Shown piece by piece: positions 1 through 12,017 of a stretch of DNA of 64,000 bases. The stretch covers positions 330,346 to 394,345 of the forward strand of contig VWZL01000904.1 of NCBI GenBank assembly GCA_013396915.1. The letters run 5' to 3'. The position numbers and the translations under genes are program-made. Every line of letters starts with the position of its first letter. Within the stretch, counting starts at the first letter, position 1. Source of the DNA: Stercorarius parasiticus (lineage: Eukaryota; Chordata; Aves; Charadriiformes; Stercorariidae). The notes below the pieces were generated by a model. That model searched no databases. It worked only from the letters and a program-made list of their open reading frames with translations, and was not told where the DNA came from.

Positions 1-204
1 CTGCTAGTTGATCTACATTGTAACTTTGCAAATTTTGTCTTGAAGCTTCTTTTTACCTGTAATATACATATCTTGTTTTCATTTGGAGTAAGCTATCCAT
101 CAAATATTCGTAGATTAGTTATCACATTATCCTTTTTCTGCTGAGCCTTCTCCATTGTGGAGCATATACTTCTTTGTTTTTGCAGAATCACTGCAGAGGA
201 GCTA

Positions 205-286
205 AGCAGATATATATTATATATAAAATTATGTGTGTATATATATAAAAAAAATAAATTACATATATATAAAAAATAGGTGAATA
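205..286. repeat. AT-rich low-complexity sequence
   Basis: Mixed ATAT, TGTGTATATATATA and A-runs in the TMEM168 intron. Confidence 0.85.
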
Positions 287-334
287 TTATTCAGCTTTGT
301 AAGTTGTTGGTCTGTTACATATAATCCCAAGCAG

Positions 335-424
335 CTGACTAGGTGGCCCTGCTTGAGCAGAGGGTTGTGCCAGCCCATTTCCAGAGACCCCTTCCAACCT
401 CAACCATTCAGTGATTCTGTGATC
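335..424 (+). mobile_element. CR1 LINE, 3' tail fragment
   Basis: Matches the familiar avian CR1 3' end: GGCCCTGCTTGAGCAG, a degenerate GGTTG...CC stretch, CCTTCCAACCTCAACCATTC, then GTGATTCTGTGATC. Only the last ~90 bases are recognisable. Typical 5'-truncated, old copy. Confidence 0.85.
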
Positions 425-3305
425 ATATTAGTTGACATATGTTTAGTAACTTATTTCTGTTTTAATCAGTAGGGCTCTTCTGTAGGTCTTTGTAACTGGC
501 TTCCAATTTAAACTAGCAGGGAGGTTTTGGTTATTTTCTTCCTCCTCATTATTTTCGTCAGTCACATGTCCGTAATGCTCCATTGTTAATGGTTCCACTT
601 CCAGCAGTGGTTTACTCCTTGGGACCGGAGTTGTCCTGTCCGTGAATATAAAATTATATATCTTGGCTGTAAAATACCTCTAAATTCTTCTGGTGCTTTA
701 ACAGTTGCACTTAACAATAAGTGGGGCTTGAAAAGCTAAGGAAAGTGGAAAGATAATACTACAAGTGAAATCTCACCGATCTTTTATTATCTGTCATTTC
801 AGTCATCAAGAAGTATATTTTTTTTACCTTTTCTACATTATTTGAAATGAGAACTGTGTATTTGAAATGACACTGTGTTATTTCCTAAATATTAATTTAG
901 AAGAAGACAAAGGCAAAAAACTCCAAAGACTAAGAGATTAGATGGCTTCTCATGTTTTTCGTGCATTTGCTGAGATGGTCCCTGTCTTCTGTTTGCTTTT
1001 TGAGCTGTCTGTCTGGAACCAATGGGCACGGAGAGTACAGGGAAGTGCTGCAGCTGAGATTGCCAGTGCAGGCGAAAACAGAATGAAAATGACTTGAACA
1101 GATGAAGGAACAAAATCCCTTTCTGGCTTCACCTATGCATCCATGGCCATCTGCCCCATTAAGAACCAGTCATCAAATCTTTTGGATTTAGTAAAGCACT
1201 GACAGTCTCCACCTGGCACCTTAGCTGTTATCTTAAAAGAGGGACCTATCTTCGGATTTACAGTAATTACTAACTTAATTAGATACTGGTTTTTGCTATT
1301 TCAGGTTCTTATAGGTTAGATATTTTAAAATGCCACCAGCCGTTTTTTCGCAGCCCTGAATTAAAATACTTTATTATCTTACTAAAGAGCTTCTGTAATC
1401 ATCATTAATCATTCTTATATTTGTTAGCAATACATTTTTTCTAAATCAAAACTGCTGAAAAAGTGCTGACAGTAAATGCCAGCATCTTTGCATTAGATAG
1501 ATGTCTATACATGTAGAATATCCATACTAACAATACGTTCCTACTTCATAGTGTAAATGGCCACTAAATGAATTTGAACCTTCAGATGGAGCCCAGTTGA
1601 TTCATAACACTACAGAACATATTTCCCATTCCTCTTAAATACTTGGTACGAACTAAAAGCAGGATACAGAGCAAGATGGATCACTGAGATGATCCTTACA
1701 GCTTCTCTGTAGGATCCTTATCTCACAAGTGCTTATGAATTTTCTTGCCAGTATCTTCATATTAGTCAGAGTGATTTCAACAATTAAATGTAATTTTATT
1801 TTTTTTTTTTAGAAGTCAGACTCAGTCAAAAGCTTGGTGAAACTATTAATCTTTGTGATGATCTCAAGTTTTGTTATTGCAGAACACTCTGTAGGCTTAA
1901 TAACTTGCATGTGTTTTAGGGGATTAAGAAAACACAGGGAGCGTTTAGAACAAGATGGCATGTTGGAAGAAAACCATTACAGTAAAATTATATAAAGTAA
2001 TAATATAGTAGTATTCTTTAGGATATTATGATAGCTGTAGTTTTTATGGGCAAGTGTGTTTTTTGTTTTGTAATATGTTTACTGGGACCAAAACACTAAT
2101 GCAATGTAAGAGCAGTTTGCTCTAACAAGATCCAAGAAAACTCGTATTTATATGTGATGGAAAAGCTGAATTTGTCATAAAAATGCATTATAATACTTCC
2201 TGGTCCATGCACTCAGTCTTTCCAAGGTTTAGAAAATCCTCTAACTAACCGATCATGAATAGAATGTTTTCCAGACAAGCACTTCAATTTCTGCAGGGTC
2301 TTCCCCCTTTTTTTTTTTNCAAATTATCCTTCTGGTATCTACTGTTGCAAAAGTAAGTCTCTAAATCTTGGAACTAATTTAGCTAGAGAGCTCCACTATT
2401 TCATCAAAGTTTACAAGGTTTCTATAGAACAGAAATTAACCAAATCTTTGTAAGTTTTTATTGCTGCTGCTTTGAGTCCTTTTCAGAGTGCATTTTGAAA
2501 ACTGAGCCACAAAAAGGAGCACTATCTGCTGATACATTTGAAACAAAAATTATATTGTCTTAATTACAGGATTCTTTTCTCCTTATTAACAACAAAACAA
2601 GTTGAGGTTGCACTATAACTGTTACACTGTTTTAAGCTTTCTTGTCTTCTGGTGATTTCAGGTAATTGTATGGATTTGGGGAAAATTAATTCTGGAAATC
2701 CTTGTTCTCTGCCACAAAACTCAAGAATGCACTGTGTGAATGCTTCTCTGCGCTTGTCCTCAATACTTCCATCTGCTCGCTCACTCATTGATCCTGACCC
2801 TCTGAGTGTAGGCATGACTTGGGCAGGGGAAAGCGTGCATCTGGAGTGATGAAAAGTACCTCCTGAGATGGCTAGGAAAATGATGTACATAAAAGTGATT
2901 GTGAATCTCCTATTATAATGTGTGTGTGCTTCGTAGGCACACATTGCTCCTTGTAGATTCAAATTATTAGCACAAAACGTCATATTACATTATACCACGT
3001 GAAATCAGATTGCAGTATTAACACTACCGTTATCACCTGTTGATGGACTTGTTACATCCGAACCAGTTTTCTAGCTCAAATGTTAGCAAGTCAGTAAGTC
3101 TATTAATTGCAGTTTTGTGATAAGGTGTACAGGGCTGTGGGTAAAGGGAAGCTCTTGGTGGTTCTTCTGGAACAGGATTTGGTGTCATGTCCCCATGCCC
3201 TTGAGAGCTAGAAGCTAAATAAATAAACTTTTTATTTGTGAAGAATTGCATGAAGCATAATAGGAGCTGTATATAGTTTGATAGCGGTTTCAGATGTTGG
3301 AATTT

Positions 3306-3391
3306 GAGAATAATGCTATCAGTTAACAGCTACCAGTTATTTGAGAATAGTGCTATCAGTTAATAACGCTATCAGTTAGTTATCAGTCAAT
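3306..3391. repeat. Imperfect tandem repeat, GCTATCAGTTA units
   Basis: GAGAATAATGCTATCAGTTA recurs as GAGAATAGTGCTATCAGTTA 41 bases later, followed by ACGCTATCAGTTAGTTATCAG; about three decayed units. Confidence 0.75.
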
Positions 3392-4801
3392 ATCATATTC
3401 TGGTGTTTATTTGTGGTTAAAAGTATTGCTGTCACCATTTCAAGCACACATAGGTGGAATTCTTCTCAGAAGTATAATGGCAAACAGTTTTCTTCCCTAG
3501 GGCAGGAAGCACATTAGATGGGTAAAGCTGTTCTTTTGAACTAAATCGTGCAGTATTTACCTGTTCAAAAACTGAATATAGTTGAGTTACTTACCTTTGT
3601 CTATGTGTTAAGTTGAACTACCAGTCTACATCAAATCACTGAGTGTTAAACAATAAGGCAATATCCAGATTTTTAAAAAACATTAATATTTTAGTTTTAT
3701 GCAAAGAAGGCAAATAAAACATAGCTGTCGTCAGAGGCCACAGGACTCTTCTCAAGACATAAATCCATAGCTGTGAATTTATTTCATTTGCTACATAACA
3801 AACTTCAATGTTTAATAACTGCACCATGGATATTAAAGTTCTTGGTTAATTATATATTACAACACAGTTTCTACCTTTCCTAAAGCATTTAATGCCTCAT
3901 TAAATGCAGTCACATCATGTTAAAATAATTAAAATTAATCTCTATCTGTTCTGCCTCTCACTGAGAGGTGGCATTTCAGAAGTCCAATTTTATTTTGCTA
4001 GTACTAGGGATTGAGACTTGACTTTTGAAACTGACTTTTTCACAGAAATCATCTATGTATCAGTGAGTGTAATCTTTCCCAAAACTGCTTTTTACCTACA
4101 GAACAGGAAAGCTCAATGGACAAAGCACAAAGCTGTGTGAAGGCTACGAAGTCGTGTAGTGGATGTCTCTTCTCATCTGATGTTTATGTAGCTGATAAAG
4201 AATTGTCTTTTTAATTCCAATAATGTTCATAAATTTTCTCACAAGTCATCTTTTGTGTGATACATAGTATTCCACAAAGAATATTTTAAAAACCTGGCAT
4301 TAAAAAGCAGGAATAATTAAATCTATATTTTTAATGATGCAGCATAGTATGCTATCATCTGATGCTAGGTACATAATATTCTGTGTTGTGCTTACTGATT
4401 AAGGCCTATCCTGCAGATATTTACAGATACACTTCCTTTATACACATAAATAATTTTGTGGCATTTGATTTTCCTGCTTAAATGGGTAAAGCTAAGCTAT
4501 TATATCAGGGCTTTTAAACGTAATTCCTGTACTGTTAGTGTTTTCAAATGCATTCCTTTCAGTAAGAGTGATCCCTGCTTACCAGCTACCTTCTACCCAG
4601 ACCCCTAAATTGGCCTTTCATTTGTCTTTAGAGTACTTCACTGTGTAACATGGAAAAATAAGTATACATTACGTATGATAACTTGCATGTTTCAGGACCC
4701 AATTATGTTTGATTAAACACAGGGAATTATTCAGAAAACCATGACCAACAGATAGGAAGGATTTTTCATGCAATACCTAAATCTGCCTGTTTTCTTTTTA
4801 G

Positions 4802-4944
4802 CCAACCAATGGGATCTTCATGAGTGCATTTCTTATCGTTTTACCTCTGGAGTCAATGGCTCATGGCCTTTTCCATGAGCTGGGAAACTGCTTGGGTGGA
4901 ACGTGTGTTGGGTATGCTGTTGTGATTCCCACCAACTTTTGCAG
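4802..4944 (+). CDS. TMEM168: TMEM168, internal coding exon (membrane segment)
   Basis: Internal exon of transmembrane protein 168, an endomembrane multi-pass protein of poorly known biochemistry. The exon follows a polypyrimidine tract ending TTTTTAG and ends TTTTGCAG before GTATAG. It reads from [18 protein letters not shown] to VVIPTNFC with no stop: 47 codons plus two bases, which join the next exon as AGT (Ser). The first ~17 residues are hydrophobic and probably the end of a membrane span. The following [19 protein letters not shown] stretch is rich in Gly and Cys. By comparison with my memory of the ~697-residue mammalian protein, this exon starts near residue 376, so the start codon and most membrane helices are upstream of the window. 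An apparent ATG at 4820 is internal and should not be taken as a start. Confidence 0.93.
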
Positions 4945-7123
4945 GTATAGTTACTGTGTATTGCAGCTTCACGGTACTCTAAGTATACTGTTAGCTTGTA
5001 AAGACAATGCAGTGCTGTTGCTTGTATTTTTCAATAATTGCATACAAATTTAAGTAATAGGCAAATAGTGTATTTTTTCTTTTCCTCACCTTCCAAAAGG
5101 AATGAATAACTCCACCATTTTATATGTATCTAATTTGCTTTTGGAAAACCAATGAATGTTTTACGCACCAATCATGCATAGGCAGATTCCACAGTCTATA
5201 TCTCACGCAAAGGAGGATTGGGGCATTTGACTGAGTGCAGGTATTTTATAACAGGAGATGTAATAAACCAGACAAATCAGTTTAAAACAATTTTGAATTC
5301 TATTAAATGAGATGGTGTCTACATTTTAAAGACATTAAAATTAGATTTGCGAGTGGACTACATGTCAGTTATTCATATTGTGAATTTACAGCTGATTTTT
5401 CTTGCAATATAAATGTTACCATGTGATAAATGCTTAGGGATGGAGGGATTGTACTATTATTATTTGCCCATTTGTTGTGTGCTTTTCATAGAAGCTTTAA
5501 ACTTACAAATGCTACTTTAGCTGTATAATTAAAATAGTGTGTACACCTTTTTTTGCTAAACAATAAAACGAGCTATGTAAGTTATCCATTTGAGTTACAA
5601 GAGAAGCAAAGTGGTAAGTTGAAATGAAAGGCTTAAAAATAGAACTGCCCAGTTTATGAAAACTGCCCAGCTTGCAGTATGTGTAATGGATTCAGTGGAC
5701 AGGGAAAAAGAAATAATGGGCAAAAAACCAGAAGGTAGTGTGCTGATCTTAGATCACTGTCTCTTAATAGTGTAAAATACTGTAAAAACAAATTTTCTGA
5801 GCTTCGATCTACAGTCTTCGGCTGTGCACTCTTTTAAAAAAGAGTCCCATGTAGTCAATTATTGTTAGGGATTAAAACAATAAATTTTCCAAATTTACAT
5901 TACAATAGAAATAAATTATTTTTGTTTCCATGGCAATAATTTAATTCTTTTATTGTATTATGTTATTCTAGCTTTGCCAGTGTTCTCTGATTTCTGACTG
6001 AAATTTCTGACTGAGCAACTGTTTAGGACCTGACAGAACTAAACTTCCTTATTAATAAAGCTTGACTGTTTCAGTAATGGGCCCAGTCTTCGCTTGCTAA
6101 GACAAACAGTAATGATTCAATATAATTGTAGTAGTGGTACATTACCCTTCATGAAGCCACTAGACAAGTGAGGAGGTGTGAAATTTAATTAGCAAGACCA
6201 AAAAAGAAAGCAGGTAGCTTTACACACTGACTTGCAAACCAAATACATGAAGAATACATACATATATACATACACAAATACGTATAAAAAACGGAAGTCA
6301 TGTTTTCTTTTAGGAGAGTAAGACCGTCTCCATATTTTCATCCACAAAATCTGTCCATTGCCCAGGGAACCTAGGGGCTCTTTTGTTATATATGCATATT
6401 CATATATATACACACACATATCTATATGTACGTGGTTTGTTCCAGGTCTAGTTTGTAATTTTCTTAGAACTTTAATTTTATAAGGGAATACCATCTGAAA
6501 CATATTTCTTAACGCTGAAAGATCAGCATCTGAACAGCGCACACAAGTAAGAATTACTGTATTTGTGTGAGTACCATATTAAATAACGGCTAGTTTGGAA
6601 CAGAGAGAAATTAATTCAAAATATCTGAGCAAAACGTGTACTTGGATTTCTCTTTAGTCTATCATTGGAAACTAGTTTGCATGATGTTTTGCGCAGACTA
6701 ACGCTCATTCCCCCTGCGCATCTTTCCAGTTGTGTGTGAACAAATGTCTGTGTGAAGGCAGTCCTATTTCAGTGGGACTTAACGAAATCATTGAAGCCCA
6801 CCATGTTCACATCACGGCTCCTCTGACTCTCCCTCTATCTCTCAGCTGCCGGAATGGCATGGGGCTGTGTAAGGAGTACCCTTTGAAGTGAAGAAGTGTG
6901 ACAGAAGGGAGGGGGAGATTGTGGTCCCTCACTCAAATACAGTATTTTGAATTGTTTATAAACTGTAAATTTCAAGTAAATTTGAATTTAAAACAATGCT
7001 ACTATATAGCAGAGAAAATATGCACAGGGTGAAAAGAAAAAAAAAAAAATCACCAACTGCTGAAAGTCCACTAAGCATGAAATAATTACAAATCATAATC
7101 ATAGCTGTTTTTCTTTTCTTTAG
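4945..7123 (+). other. TMEM168 intron
   Basis: Begins GTATAG and ends TTTCTTTTCTTTAG. AT-rich with ATA/CACA-type simple sequence around 6255-6435. No internal gene or well-defined transposon recognised. Confidence 0.9.
6255..6435. repeat. ATA/CA-rich simple sequence
   Basis: Clusters of ATACATACATATATACATAC and ATATATACACACACATATC, about 100 bp apart. Degenerate microsatellite. Confidence 0.7.
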
Positions 7124-7398
7124 TCCCGATGGCCAGCCAACTCTTCTTCCACCTGAGCACGTACAAGAGTTAAATCTGAGGTCTACTGGCATGCTTAATG
7201 CCATCCAAAGATTTTTTGCATATCACATGATTGAGACATATGGTTGCGATTACTCTACGAGCGGACTGACCTTTGATACCCTCCACTCCAAGATCAAGTC
7301 TTTTCTTGAACTTCGGACAGCAGATGGACCCAGACACGATACCTACATTTTATACTACAGCGGACACTCACATGGCACTGGTGAATGGGCACTGGCAG
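7124..7398 (+). CDS. TMEM168: TMEM168, internal coding exon (caspase-like SGH loop)
   Basis: Second TMEM168 exon in the window, 275 nt, between TTTTCTTTAG and GGCAG|GTAACT. The first T completes the Ser codon begun in the previous exon and the last G begins a Gly codon finished in the next. It encodes [19 protein letters not shown], then a helical stretch ([20 protein letters not shown]), then [15 protein letters not shown], and ends [21 protein letters not shown]. The sequence is nearly the same as mammalian TMEM168 as I remember it. The hydrophobic strand followed by YYSGH and a Gly-rich turn looks like the catalytic-His loop of caspase/metacaspase (clan CD) folds; that is my inference from the pattern, not an established annotation. 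Confidence 0.95.
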
Positions 7399-10300
7399 GT
7401 AACTATTCAGGAAATTTTTTTATTAATAGTTTTGGTATTGATAAGCTTGCCAAATCAAATAATTCTTTCTTTAAAAAATCATACTGTATTGCGAAACTTT
7501 GAGGTTTTGATCACATTTATTATCTGATAGTCCAGAATGGCAAAGAACCACCAGTCTTTGGCGAACAGATTTATACAAGCTCCTGGCAGGGAAGGAAGAA
7601 AAGAAAAACATGATTTCATATTCCCCTTACAAGTCAACAAGTTCACTTTAAAGATCACTTTTTTTTTCCAGAAAAGTAAAGTGGAAATGATCCCCTCCTG
7701 CTCTGAAGACAGATTTCCCCTGTATTTTGAGGAATATTTGTTCGCTGTAATGAACAAGAATAATCTCTTCTCATTCCCTGGACATGGCAGAGTGAATTAC
7801 GCAGTGTTCTGTGTCACTGTGTCAGTTAGGCTGTCATGAAGGACTGCATTTCATGTCCTTAAGATGTGCCCTGGTTTTTTTTGTAAAAGAATCAATCAAA
7901 GAAAATAGGAGGCAGGTATACAAGCCACACTAGAAAAGCAGGTCTTCAAGCATATAGCAAACCTTGTATTGTGAAAACAGATATGGTTTGCTAACATCGT
8001 AGAGTTTGGGAGTGACTGTGGGCGCAGCGTAGCCTCAAGACTACAAACCCCCTATATAAAGGCCCGATTTAATGCCTCGTCATATGCTTGGCATTGACTT
8101 CACCATTTTCCCTTTTCTTGGCCTGTTTTTGGCCTTTTTATAATGGGCAGTTCTATCTCAACTGTATTCTTTGGTAAACCTAATGAAGTTTTCAAATCAT
8201 TGCTACGTTTAGCCTTGCTCTCCTGTTGTATGGGCCTGGCCGCCTGAGGTTGCTGTGTGCAAGAAGTGAATCTTGTAGTAAATATATTGAAAATATGCAA
8301 CTTCTTTTGTTCCTGGGACAGAATTAATTCTCTTGGATAGCACTCTGCCTGCGAACTCCTGGCTGTTTGTCAAGAGTCTCTCTTCAGTGGCATGTGCTCT
8401 TGAGCAGCGCAGACAGATGTTAGCTTTGCGTGTGGTCACGCTGAGATGTTCAGGCACGGGTCAGCTTTCATCTGGAGACTGCTTTCCTGCTTTGGTGTGA
8501 CTCCGTGCCTGAACCGCTAGACCTGCTGAAGAGCAACGTGTATTTTTTCCTCAAAGGCTTCATCTGTATCGGTGATTTTAAAAAGCCACAGCTGTATTCT
8601 GGGCTTAGTGCGAGTGATGTACCGCATTGTATGCCAGGGGGGCTGAGTGACTTCTCTGAGAAGAGGGTGGTTTGTCCGTAAGAGCGGCTGCCGCTCCATG
8701 CAGTTGGTGAGCATGTCCACACATTGTGTGGAACAGGCTGGCAGCAAGACTCTGCCTCCCACCTGTGCTCCAGCTGGCAGAATAGACACCCTTAGCTTTC
8801 TAGCATGTATAGAGCAAAACGTTTCTGCAAAAATTGGACAGCTTTCAGCCCAGTCCTGGCTTACATCTGGCCAGCCTGGAGCATGACAGAGGAGCTCAGG
8901 TCTGTCTGTATCTATTGAGGGAGGCGTAGCCTAAATTAAACTCTGTCTTCACTTTTAGGGTAAGGGCCAAGGTAACCATTAAAATAAAAAGAAAGTCTCT
9001 GTGCTAAAAGATGTAGTATATAAATGCAGAGGTGTTCAGCTTTCTCACAAAGCTCTTTTTCAGTTCCCCATCCAAGCACATCTTCAGCTTCTACTTGGAG
9101 ATATGTATAGTCACATAAAGGAGAGGAACAGGCAGCTGTCACAGGTCTTGCATCCTTTTTTGTGATTAATTTTGGATAAATCATGGAGTGCAACCTGATA
9201 CTCTTTCCAGATACCACTGCTCCTGAATGTAACTTGGAGTATAAACTGAAAAGATGAAGGCTGTTTGATCGTGTAATTGTACTGCGTGTCTTCGACAGTG
9301 GCATTTTGTGCCAGATGGTCATCAGCTCCAGTAATGAATGTGCACCATCCTCTGACCTCTGGAGAGGATGAAGTGAGACGGCAACAATGAAATACAACAT
9401 TCGGATCTAATAGAAAAAGTAGTTTCTCACTGACGGCTTATGCCATGATGTGACACAGCAGTAGCAATGTAGTCTTTGCTTTGTAATGACATCTTTTAAA
9501 GGAGGCTTACTGGATTTATTAGTTCACTAATGATGTTTCTCTGTCGTGGGAAGCTGAGATGTAACACAGTGGTGTATAAAAGAAACTGTTAACTAGTCAT
9601 GCATAAGGTATGAGCAGTCAAACGACCTGGGAGGTCATGTTCTCTGAGCGAAGGCAAAGGCAAGAGCTGGGCTAATGAAGCTTTGTCTCTGTGGCTGAAA
9701 CTGTTGTCTTAGCTACCTGCGAAACCTGCCAAAGAGCCGGTCGTGGCCAGACACATGTATTTCTTACACAGCTTGGTGCCTAAATCTTGCGCTGGCCAAT
9801 GACTCCATGTGTTTGAGGTCAGTAGGGTTAGAAGCTGAGCAAGTGTTTGCATGCGCGTATGAAGGATGAGATGGTTTTCTTTGGGCGCTACTATCCAGTA
9901 CTGTTTTGAAATCACCTGCAGCCCTGCGTAGTTGTACTACAATAAGTTTATTTATAAGCCTTTAAAACACAAACAAATAGAGAAATTTTTTATTGCTAAT
10001 TGACACAGAAGGCTTATCTAGAAAAGGGAAATAGCTTCTATTTAAGTCTCTGCTTGTAAGTAACTTCAGCAATTTGGGGATCATGTACTAAGACAACTCA
10101 TTACTGTAGGTTTGTATATTAAGATTTTCTTCGGTACTAAATTTTCCAGGTTTGCATTTTTTTTGAGAAAGTAATTTTGCTTTTACTTTAACTGAGATAG
10201 CATGCTCAAAGCTTTAACTCTGAGCTATTAATTTGAAGCACTTTTTTGTCACCCCTCGCAGGTAGAAATGTAAGCGCTGAAATATGCGGTGATTCTGTTT

Positions 10301-11469
10301 GAGATTCATCTGTGCAGTTGAATTCCTACTAATGGGATGTTAAACACTGCTAAATATACTTATATTCCACAATTACAATCACTATGGAATTAAAATGCAG
10401 TTATTTTAAATCACATTTTTCTACCTTTCTTATAAAAGTCTTCTTTTCTTTTTAAAGTTGACATTTTCAAACTAGACTGGTTTTGTTGTAAATCTGTATC
10501 ATAGCTCCAACATGCCAACATCTAGCCATATCAGTTCTTCACATTAACAGTCACTATGGAGTCAGTGTAGATTTATTCACTTGTTCACAAGGCACTTGAG
10601 TAAGTAGTCTGCTTTTCAAAGCTATGTACATCCTGCACTATCCATTACACTTAAGCAGAAATACTCCCCGCTACAGGTAGCTTGGTTTAATTGCAATCTG
10701 CTCTTTTAAAGCATTGTTGGAGCAAGAGCTGAGATGGAACATGAGAAGTTGGACACTCTAGTTGCAAATGTTTTCTGAGCTGATAGGAAATAAATATTGT
10801 GGAAAAATTCCTGTGAGATTTTTGTTTCATTGTGTTGTAAATCCATACCAATTTTAATTTTCTTAAAGCTCTGAAGACAACTGTGTCTATAGAGTGAATC
10901 TCTTCGTTTCTGGTCACGTGGTTTTTTCAAGCCAAAGCGATGGTTATGCCTGTAGGTGGCTTTCTCATTTTGCTTCGAACTGTTAGCATGTGTTGTGTCC
11001 CAAACACGTGTCTCTTTTCCTTAAAAGAGGAGTCCTTTTTAATATTAATAAAAACATATTAAAAGAAGTGCTTTTTTCCATTAAAATTATTGAGAATTTA
11101 GTACCAAATAAAGTCTATTTCAGGGTTTCTTCCCTTGTTTAGCTATTTCCAGATTTCTTCAGAAGGCTGTAGTTTCTTTCAGCTGTGAGAGGACTTTTTT
11201 TAATTTTTTTTTTGGTTGGTTGGTTTTGGTATTTGTGTTTTTTTTAATCAAGGGTGAGTTAAAGGCTTCATCTGCCACAGCAAGTCAGGTGGAATCAGTT
11301 AATATCTCTCTGGAGATCTGCAACGTCTATAAGCAGGGAGGATCAGTTGAAAATTTCCGTTATCTCTGTCCAGATTGTTAAAATAAGGGATTCTTGGAAC
11401 CCACAGTCAAAATTCTACAGAGGTTTCTGTTTCTTTCTGCTAATCCTAAATATTTTTCCCTTGTGGCAG
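7399..11469 (+). other. TMEM168 intron
   Basis: Begins GTAACT after GGCAG and ends TCCCTTGTGGCAG. The 8.2-9.9 kb part is less AT-rich and carries open frames on both strands up to ~150 codons (for example 8936-9400 on the minus strand) with no recognisable domain; I treat them as chance. No transposon identified. Confidence 0.88.
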
Positions 11470-12017
11470 GAGGTGATGCTTTACGACTTGACACACTTCT
11501 GGAGTGGTGGAGAGAAAAGAACGGCACTTTTTGTTCTCGACTCATCATCGTTTTAGACTGTGAGAACTCTCAGCCTTGGGTTAAAGAAGTAAGAAAAGTA
11601 AATGACCAGTATGTTGCCGTGCAAGGAGCAGAAATGGCCAGAGTTGTAGACATTGAGGAAGCAGACCCTCCACAGCTCGGTGACTTCACCAGGCAATGGG
11701 TTGAGTACAACTGTAATCCTGACAGCAACATCAGCTGGTCCGAAAAGGGCCGTACGGTGAAAGCGGTGTATGGTGTGTCAAAACACTGGAGCGACTACAC
11801 TTTGCATTTGCCAACAGGAAGCGATGTTGCCAAGCACTGGATGATATACTTCCCACGTATCACCTATCCGTTAGTACATTTGGCAAACTGGTTTTGTGGT
11901 CTCAATCTGTTCTGGGTCTGTAAAGCGTGCTTTAGGTGCTTGAAAAGATTGAAAATGAGTTGGTTTCTTCCTGCAGTGCTGGACACAGGACAGGGTTTCA
12001 AACTTGTCAAATCCTAA
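11470..12017 (+). CDS. TMEM168: TMEM168, terminal coding exon with stop codon
   Basis: Last coding exon of TMEM168. The acceptor is CCTTGTGGCAG|GAGG; the first two bases complete the Gly codon. It encodes [18 protein letters not shown], a strand plus loop ([16 protein letters not shown]), an acidic/aromatic stretch ([18 protein letters not shown]), and a hydrophobic C-terminal segment ([17 protein letters not shown] then [11 protein letters not shown]) likely to be membrane-associated. It ends with a basic tail ([12 protein letters not shown]) and GQGFKLVKS before TAA at 12015-12017. Together with the two upstream exons this gives about 320 residues of the C-terminal half, uninterrupted and in phase, so the gene looks intact. 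LDCENS sits where a caspase would have its D-x-C-x-S-G motif, but the Cys is one position early. The reading frame is open for ~25 codons before the acceptor; the acceptor choice rests on continuity with the known protein. Confidence 0.95.

Larger units (their letters stand above)
1..4801 (+). other. TMEM168 intron (5' part outside window)
   Basis: AT-rich intronic sequence upstream of the first visible TMEM168 exon. It contains a CR1 tail (about 335-424), AT-rich simple sequence near 205-280, an imperfect tandem repeat near 3306-3391, and one N in a T-run near 2319. On the opposite strand there are open frames at 2564-2983 and 3033-3251 bracketed by fair splice signals; they are discussed as a finding but do not join in phase. 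No other gene is seen. Confidence 0.85.

Noticed and set aside
4820..5053. Frame starting with ATG at 4820 taken as a small gene
   Set aside because: It is the TMEM168 exon read through its donor into the intron; the ATG is an internal Met.
8936..9400. Minus-strand frame of 154 codons inside a TMEM168 intron
   Set aside because: No recognisable domain, low-complexity composition, no promoter or splice context.
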